This document shows, piece by piece, positions 1 through 5,003 of a DNA stretch of 5,003 nucleotides (the first letter of the stretch is position 1; every line of letters begins with the position of its first letter). Source of the DNA: an uncultured Archangium sp. (GTDB lineage: Bacteria > Myxococcota > Myxococcia > Myxococcales > Myxococcaceae); NCBI GenBank assembly GCA_946479335.1, contig CAMLFP010000403.1, positions 1 through 5,003 on the forward strand, written 5' to 3'. The notes under the pieces are model-generated. The model saw only the letters and a list, made by a program, of their open reading frames with translations. It made no database searches and was not told the DNA's origin. Position numbers and translations under genes: made by a program.

Positions 1-687
1 TCAGAAGCGCCCGGAGAGGCCGACCGACGCGCCGTTGGGGCCGATGGCGACCTCCGGGCGGTAGTCGCGCAGCGGCGCGGCGAGCACGAGGCCGGTCAAC
101 ACGGTGGCCACGCCGACGCCCACGCAGGCCCAGCCCGAGACGAAGAGCGGCCCCTGCGACTTCGACGCGGCGTCGAAGACCGAGGTGGAGTGCTCCGTCG
201 CCCCGGCGTTGCGGAGCGCGGTGCCCAGCAGCACCGAGCCGACGGCGCCGACGATGAACCCGCTGATGGACACCACCCACCAGTACGGCGTCACCGCCAT
301 CTTGCGCGGCGGGCGCGCGGGCGGGAGCTCCGGCTGGTCGACCAGCGGCGCGGCCAGCATCGAGGCGGCGGTGTCGATGGCCTCGAGGAGCCCGGCCTCG
401 TCTTTCGCGTCGAGCGTGGTGAGGGCCAACGTCTGCCCCGCGGGCTCCGAGACCATGCGCGCCTGACCGCGGAACGCGCCGTCGGGGAGCTGCTCCAGCG
501 TCACCTCGACGCGCGCGATGGCGACCTCGATGTCGTCGACCATCACCTCCTGCCGGCGCAGCTGGTCCTTCATGCGCTCGCGCCACATCGCGACGTGCTC
601 GGCGTCGACGCCCAACACGCTCCACTCCGGGGTCGAGACCTGCGGAGCTGCGCCTGCCACCAACATCGAGAGGATGAGCGTCGTCAT
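1..687 (-). CDS. Small exported/membrane protein of unknown function with two C-terminal transmembrane helices
   Basis: I do not recognise a named family. From the ATG at 687 the product is 228 aa. Residues 4-13 are hydrophobic and followed by AGA-AP, which looks like a short signal peptide. Residues about 20-118 form a soluble mixed alpha/beta region, then a Pro-rich linker (119-128, ELPPARPP). Two hydrophobic helices follow (about 136-157 and 181-205), and the chain ends in a beta-like segment closing with GLSGRF. From memory, this helix-helix-'GxF' tail resembles the C-termini of many myxobacterial PEGA/TPR-type envelope proteins; no PEGA domain is visible here. The start is uncertain. The ATG at 687 lacks a Shine-Dalgarno and gives an n-region without positive charge. 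A GTG at 726 would give an Arg-rich n-region and a more typical signal peptide, and a TTG at 768 is also in frame. It is the last gene of the co-directional set, 85 bases after the response regulator, and may be a target of it. Confidence 0.75.
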   Translation of the reverse strand: MTTLILSMLVAGAAPQVSTPEWSVLGVDAEHVAMWRERMKDQLRRQEVMVDDIEVAIARVEVTLEQLPDGAFRGQARMVSEPAGQTLALTTLDAKDEAGLLEAIDTAASMLAAPLVDQPELPPARPPRKMAVTPYWWVVSISGFIVGAVGSVLLGTALRNAGATEHSTSVFDAASKSQGPLFVSGWACVGVGVATVLTGLVLAAPLRDYRPEVAIGPNGASVGLSGRF

Positions 688-704
688 GAGGGCACCGTGT
701 CTGC

Positions 705-721
705 CGCGAAGTGTACGCCAG
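705..721 (-). promoter_or_regulatory. Candidate sigma-54 (-24/-12) promoter upstream of the small membrane protein gene
   Basis: Read on the minus strand, positions 721-705 are CTGGCGTACACTTCGCG. This has the obligatory GG-N10-GC spacing (GG at 719-718, GC at 707-706) and matches 8 of 13 defined positions of the consensus YTGGCACGN4TTGCW. Transcription would start near 694, leaving only about 7 bases before the ATG at 687, which is short. If the GTG at 726 is the true start, the site would lie inside the gene. The case rests on the core match plus the sigma-54 activator encoded directly upstream. A core match alone is common by chance in GC-rich DNA. Confidence 0.28.
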
Positions 722-752
722 CCCACACGCGGCGGCGCCCAGTCAATTGCCC

Positions 753-765
753 CGCAGAATCTGCG
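753..765. promoter_or_regulatory. 13-bp dyad between the response regulator and the membrane protein gene; possible activator site
   Basis: CGCAGA-A-TCTGCG is a perfect inverted repeat with a one-base centre at 759. It begins 7 bases past the response regulator stop codon. The one-base centre makes it a poor RNA hairpin (only about four stem pairs once a loop forms) and no T-run follows, so a protein-binding dyad is more plausible than a terminator. Its centre lies about 65 bases upstream of the start point predicted from the candidate -24/-12 element. That position could serve an enhancer-binding protein, though many such sites lie further away. Confidence 0.3.
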
Positions 766-772
766 CAAAGGC

Positions 773-2113
<1,341 letters not shown>

Positions 2114-2180
2114 GACCGCAGTGTCTACCGCAGAGCGCGGTCGCACGGGGCGCCGCGGCCTCAGCGCCGTCGAGGCGTGC

Positions 2181-2522
2181 TCAGGCGAAGCGGAGGCTCG
2201 GGAGCCGGACCCGGCGGTGCGAGCGACGCGCGGCCAGCTCGCGGGCCAGGGTGCGGCGGGCGAGCTCGCTCGCCTCATCGACGGCCGAGGTGACGTCGCC
2301 CGAGTCGCGGTGCACGACGAGCGTGCCGCAGCGGCTGCTCACCAGCTCGATTCGGCAGCGCTTGTCGACCCCGCCGCGCGGACCGTTCACGTCAGCGACG
2401 AGCACCCTCACCCGGCGCAGGTCGTCCGCGAAGCGGTCGAGCGCGAAGTCGAGGCGCCTCGAGACGTGGGCGCGCAGGTCGTCGGTCGGAGTGAGGCCAC
2501 GGAACTTCAGCTCGAGATGCAC
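2181..2522 (-). CDS. Short HPF/RaiA-family ribosome-associated protein
   Basis: The 113-aa protein fits the short form of the ribosome hibernation factor fold (beta-alpha-beta-beta-beta-alpha): strand HLELKFRGL, helix about 13-35, strands about 37-46, 54-62 and 66-72, and a helix about 78-99 followed by a basic tail (RRSHRRVR). The stretch GTLVVHRDSGDVTSAVDEASELARRTL aligns by eye with the end of classical HPF. The central DVNGPRGGVDKRC (44-56) is unlike Escherichia coli HPF and, from memory, marks a divergent subfamily common in proteobacteria. Classical members bind the 30S decoding region and inactivate or store ribosomes under stress. The long-form dimerisation domain is absent. The start is GTG at 2522, supported by AAGGAG 8 bases upstream. 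A 14-bp palindrome at 2548-2561 suggests its own regulation. The old family name 'sigma-54 modulation protein' is historical and should not be read as proof of a link to the sigma-54 regulator next door. Confidence 0.85.
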   Translation of the reverse strand: MHLELKFRGLTPTDDLRAHVSRRLDFALDRFADDLRRVRVLVADVNGPRGGVDKRCRIELVSSRCGTLVVHRDSGDVTSAVDEASELARRTLARELAARRSHRRVRLPSLRFA

Positions 2523-2530
2523 GGTGATGA

Positions 2531-2536
2531 CTCCTT
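2531..2536 (-). promoter_or_regulatory. Ribosome binding site of the HPF/RaiA-like gene
   Basis: AAGGAG on the minus strand lies 8 bases before the GTG at 2522. It is the best Shine-Dalgarno match among the gene starts in the window and decides this non-ATG start. Confidence 0.75.
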
Positions 2537-2547
2537 GCGTTCGGGTT

Positions 2548-2561
2548 CGTTCAATTGAACG
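2548..2561. promoter_or_regulatory. 14-bp perfect palindrome, candidate operator of the HPF/RaiA-like gene
   Basis: CGTTCAATTGAACG is identical to its own reverse complement. It lies 26-39 bases upstream of the GTG start at 2522 and is strikingly AT-rich for this DNA. On the plus strand, GTTC occurs at 2539, 2545 and 2549 and GAAC at 2557, so extra half-sites flank the palindrome towards the gene. This is the pattern of a homodimeric repressor or activator site. I cannot name the regulator: GTTC-N4-GAAC is the opposite arrangement to the Gram-positive LexA box, and the spacing does not fit the alphaproteobacterial GTTC-N7-GTTC box. Confidence 0.5.
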
Positions 2562-2638
2562 GCCGACGCAGCGCCCTCATTCCGTCTCGCATGGCAGGCC
2601 ATCACCTCGGCATCTCGCCGGGCGATCCTCCCGGTGCG

Positions 2639-3322
2639 TCAGCGCGCGCGCCGATACACGCCGGTGCACTCGGGCACGCGCGCCCATTGCCGCGCACGAA
2701 CGCGCTGCTCCATCTTCTCTCCGAAGAAGAAGCCCAGCGTCTGAGCCGCGTCGTCGACCGACTCGAACGCGTAGTCGGTGCGCAGGTCGACGCGCGTGAA
2801 GCCCAGCGTCTCGCGGACGAAGGCATCGAAGGGAATCAGCGAGTGCGGCTCGGCGAATGGCGTCTCCACGCCCGTGCCCAGCGTCTCGATGAGCACCAAC
2901 AGCCCGCCCGGCCGCGTGACGCGCTCCAGCTCGCGCACCCACCGCCGAACGTCGTCGCGCCAACCGTCGGGGTTCCACCCCACCGCGTGCCCGAAGGCCC
3001 AGCCCTCGATGGCGAGGTCGGCGCACGCGTCAGGCACCGGCAGCGCGTCGTGCTGGGCGACACCCCACTCGACGTCTGGCTGCTTCGTCTTCGCGACCGC
3101 CACCATGGCCGGAGCGCCGTCGAACGCGCGCTGCGAACGTGCGCGCGGCGCGAGGAGCCGCGTCACCCGGCCGGTGCCCGCACCCGTCTCCACGATGTCG
3201 AACGCGCCCGCGCCCAGCAGCTCGAAGAGCGCGCGCGGCAACGCACCGTCGGCGTCTTCGTGCGAGACGAGCCGGTCGTAGCGCTCAGCGTGATGGTCGT
3301 AGACCTCGCGATAATCAGCCAT
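2639..3322 (-). CDS. Class I SAM-dependent methyltransferase, substrate unknown
   Basis: The 227-aa protein is a typical stand-alone Rossmann-type methyltransferase of the UbiE/Methyltransf_11-like kind. It has an N-terminal YDHHAERYDRL helix (8-18), SAM-binding motif I IVETGAGTGRVT (43-54), an acidic residue D68 at the end of the second strand (AFDGAPAM), HDALPVPDACADLAIEGWAF (91-110) covering motifs for adenine contact and the fourth strand, and RVTRPGGLLVLIET (134-147). These enzymes move a methyl group from S-adenosylmethionine to a small molecule or macromolecule. Nothing in the sequence identifies the acceptor, and there is no transmembrane segment, so it should be cytosolic. It starts at the ATG at 3322, 44 bases after the kinase stop, with only a weak GGTGG-like ribosome binding site. 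The short gap suggests co-transcription with the kinase. Its position between a kinase and a regulator may be incidental or may link it to their output. Confidence 0.9.
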   Translation of the reverse strand: MADYREVYDHHAERYDRLVSHEDADGALPRALFELLGAGAFDIVETGAGTGRVTRLLAPRARSQRAFDGAPAMVAVAKTKQPDVEWGVAQHDALPVPDACADLAIEGWAFGHAVGWNPDGWRDDVRRWVRELERVTRPGGLLVLIETLGTGVETPFAEPHSLIPFDAFVRETLGFTRVDLRTDYAFESVDDAAQTLGFFFGEKMEQRVRARQWARVPECTGVYRRAR

Positions 3323-3366
3323 GCCACCGCCGTAGCTTCATTCAGCGAGCGGGGCGAGCGCTTCAG

Positions 3367-4965
3367 TCACGCGTCTCCCGAGAGCAACAGCTCGAAGCGC
3401 GTGCCGTCGGCGAGCCGCGTGAAGCGCAGCGCACCGCCGAGCTGCTCCGCGGCGCGCAGGGTCATCGCCAGGCCCAGCCCGATGCCCTTGGCCTTGGTGG
3501 TGAAGAACGGCTCCCCGAGGCGCGCCTCGAAGCCCTCGGGCGCGGCGCCGTTGTCGGTCACGCGGAAGATGAGCTGCCGGCCTTCGCGCAACGTCTCGAC
3601 GCGCACCACGGGCTCCTTGACGCGGCCGGTGTCTTTCGCGGCGACCGCGGCCTCGATGGCGTTGCGCACCAGGTTGTCGACGGCGGTGGTGAGCAGCAGC
3701 GGGTCGGTCGCGACCGTCGCGCCGCTGCCGAGCGCCAGCTCCACCTTCGCCTCCGGCCACTCGGGCAGCGTGGCGAGCGCGGCCACGGCCTCGCGCACCA
3801 CGGCGTCGAACTCCACCGAGACCCGGCGGAGCTGATCAGGCTTCGAGAACGAGAGCAGCGAGCGCGAGAGGTGGCTCAGGCGCTCCACCTGCCCATCGAC
3901 GGTGCGAGTGACGAGCGCGAGGTCGCCGCCCGACGCCAGCAGCGAGTTCGCCGCCTTCAGCCCGTTGAGCGAGTTCTTCACCTCGTGCGCGATGAGGCTG
4001 GCCGCCGAGCCCAACGCCGCCATCTTCTCCTGCTCCGCCAGCTGCAGCTCCGCGTCGAGGAAGGCGCGCCACGTGCGCCGGAGGAAGATGAAGAACGCGC
4101 CGAGCGCCGTGAGCTGCACCAACAGCAGGAAGCCCAGCTGCAACTCGAGCCGCCGGCGGATGGGCGCGATGGCGGTGTCTTCTGATTCGAGCGCCAGCAC
4201 CTGCAGCGCCGTGCCGCGCACCGCGAAGCCCTCGGCGAGCACCTCGGAGCCGTCGATGGTCCACGAGGCGAGGCCGCCGCTGCTGAGCAGCGCTTCGAAC
4301 TTGTCGTCGAAGTCAGCCGCGTGGCTCCATGCAGGCTCGGTGAGCGGCAGCACCACGCGCTCGTTCGACGCCAGCAACAGCAGCTGCTCGCCCATCTTCC
4401 CCGCGCCGTAGAGCAACTGGTCGGTGGCGTGCACCACCCCGACGAGGATGCCCTTGAGCTCCGCGCCCTCGTGCACCGGGAGCGCGACCGCGATGCGCGA
4501 GGTGTCGTCACCCACCAGCTCGTCGACGGTGGGCCGGTCGAACGCCAGCACCTCGCGGAACCACGGCTGCGCGTTGGGCGCGGCGACGGCGAAGTTGGGC
4601 TCGCTCCACAGCTCGTTCCCGTCGCGATCGAAGAAGCCCACGCCTCCCGAGAAGAGCGCGCGGTCATCGCGGATGCCGGCGCGCACCGTGGGGTCGCGGG
4701 CCAGCAGCGTGGCGAAGCCCTTGTCGGCGAGGCGCTGCAACTCAGTGCGCAGCAGCTCGAAGTGGAGGCTCAACGCGTCGGAGTACAGCGACCCCTGCCG
4801 CGCGACGCGCTCGCGCACCTGCCGCCGCGCCTCCTCGACGTCGGCCCGGTACGAGAGCACCGCCGCCAGCGAGCCGAGCAGCGCGACGACCACCAGCGCG
4901 GCCAGCACGCTGCGCACCGTCTCGAGCGCCGCGCGACGACGGGCCGGGAGGAGCTCGGTGCTCAC
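3367..4965 (-). CDS. Membrane sensor histidine kinase, NtrB/ZraS-like core with double-Cache-type sensor region
   Basis: The 532-aa protein has a first transmembrane helix (about 18-38), a large extracytoplasmic region (about 40-270) with double-Cache/PDC character (GVGFFDRDGNELWSE at 108-122, RIAVALPVHEG, LKGILVGVVHATDQL), and a second helix (about 274-296). No HAMP domain is evident. A short coiled segment (300-320) leads to the H-box LIAHEVKNSLNGL with phospho-acceptor H327. The ATPase domain has N-box DNLVRNAIEA (N435), G1 DNGAA (471-475), F-box EPFFTT (485-490) and G2 GIGLG (494-498). The family autophosphorylates on His and passes phosphate to a receiver Asp, here most likely D52 of the regulator at 773-2113. 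Oddities are Ser in place of the usual Pro in the H-box (HEVKNS) and loss of the second Gly of G1. The residue pattern typical of amino-acid-binding Cache domains is not evident, so the ligand is unknown. The GTG start at 4965 is chosen for its GAGGT ribosome binding site; the frame stays open upstream to the window edge. Confidence 0.94.
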   Translation of the reverse strand: MSTELLPARRRAALETVRSVLAALVVVALLGSLAAVLSYRADVEEARRQVRERVARQGSLYSDALSLHFELLRTELQRLADKGFATLLARDPTVRAGIRDDRALFSGGVGFFDRDGNELWSEPNFAVAAPNAQPWFREVLAFDRPTVDELVGDDTSRIAVALPVHEGAELKGILVGVVHATDQLLYGAGKMGEQLLLLASNERVVLPLTEPAWSHAADFDDKFEALLSSGGLASWTIDGSEVLAEGFAVRGTALQVLALESEDTAIAPIRRRLELQLGFLLLVQLTALGAFFIFLRRTWRAFLDAELQLAEQEKMAALGSAASLIAHEVKNSLNGLKAANSLLASGGDLALVTRTVDGQVERLSHLSRSLLSFSKPDQLRRVSVEFDAVVREAVAALATLPEWPEAKVELALGSGATVATDPLLLTTAVDNLVRNAIEAAVAAKDTGRVKEPVVRVETLREGRQLIFRVTDNGAAPEGFEARLGEPFFTTKAKGIGLGLAMTLRAAEQLGGALRFTRLADGTRFELLLSGDA

Positions 4966-4971
4966 GCGTGG

Positions 4972-4976
4972 ACCTC
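4972..4976 (-). promoter_or_regulatory. Ribosome binding site of the histidine kinase gene
   Basis: GAGGT on the minus strand lies 6 bases before the GTG at 4965. It supports this start over longer in-frame extensions, which remain open to the right edge at 5003. The 38 bases to the right of the start are too short to show a promoter. Confidence 0.6.
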
Positions 4977-5003
4977 GCGCGCAGGCGAGAGGAGCGGCGG
5001 CGC

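Noticed and set aside
710..746. Sigma-70 promoter from TTGACT (minus strand 746-741) and TACACT (715-710)
   Set aside because: The spacing is 25 bases, far too long, and no -10-like hexamer sits 16-18 bases from TTGACT.
2149..2168. GGCGC/GCGCC inverted repeat after the HPF-like gene as a terminator
   Set aside because: A 5-bp stem with a 10-base loop and no T-run; not convincing.
2114..2278. Extended N-terminus of the response regulator starting inside the HPF-like gene
   Set aside because: The extra 55 residues are Arg/Pro/Ala-rich without structure, while the receiver fold begins right at the ATG at 2113.
2548..2561. The palindrome as a LexA (SOS) box
   Set aside because: Orientation GTTC-N4-GAAC is the reverse of the Gram-positive box, it does not fit GTTC-N7-GTTC, and the downstream genes are not DNA-repair genes.
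2561..2580. GG-N10-GC element upstream of the HPF-like gene as a sigma-54 promoter
   Set aside because: Beyond the core, the flanking bases match poorly (no T before GG, CG instead of TT before GC); it looks like a chance match.
2618..2634. Hairpin CCGGG/CCCGG just after the methyltransferase stop as an intrinsic terminator
   Set aside because: Only a 5-bp stem with a 7-base loop and no following T-run on the transcribed strand; common by chance in this composition.
2555..3835. Long plus-strand open frame (426 codons) covering the methyltransferase and the end of the kinase
   Set aside because: It spans two well-supported minus-strand genes and a gap, has low-complexity Arg/Ala/Ser-rich composition, and shows no family motifs.
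3139..4185. Plus-strand open frame (348 codons) opposite the histidine kinase
   Set aside because: Repetitive Arg/Gln/Glu/Ala-rich translation opposite intact kinase motifs; a GC-bias shadow.

Overview
The window is GC-rich, densely coding and fully polarised. Five genes all read on the minus strand, all end in TGA, and are separated by short gaps of 44, 116, 67 and 85 bases. No stretch over 300 bases lacks a gene, and I see no RNA gene, mobile element or CRISPR array. The strong G/C bias at third codon positions, the NtrB/NtrC-type two-component proteins, and a small protein ending in a two-helix plus 'GLSGRF' tail all suggest a Myxococcota-like (deltaproteobacterial) chromosome. That is inference from style, not from a marker gene.

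In transcription order (right to left): (1) a membrane sensor histidine kinase with a double-Cache-like extracytoplasmic domain (4965-3367); (2) a class I SAM-dependent methyltransferase (3322-2639); (3) a short HPF/RaiA-family ribosome-associated protein (2522-2181); (4) an NtrC-type sigma-54-activating response regulator with receiver, AAA+ and Fis-type helix-turn-helix domains (2113-773); (5) a small exported or membrane protein of unknown function with two transmembrane helices (687-1), whose stop codon sits exactly at the left edge.

The kinase and regulator are of matching classes and are probably partners. The unusual point is that a methyltransferase and a ribosome-hibernation-type protein lie between them. 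The kinase-methyltransferase gap fits one transcript. The 116-base gap before the HPF gene holds a 14-bp perfect palindrome, AT-rich against its surroundings, and a good ribosome binding site, so a separate control point is likely there. The 85-base gap before the last gene holds a 13-bp dyad and a partial -24/-12 (sigma-54) promoter match, which makes the small membrane protein a candidate target of the neighbouring regulator.

Overall this is mostly an ordinary regulatory neighbourhood. I found no clear evidence of an undescribed defence, mobile or biosynthetic system. The best leads are the HPF gene inside a split two-component locus, the palindrome in front of it, and the possible sigma-54 control of the uncharacterised membrane protein.
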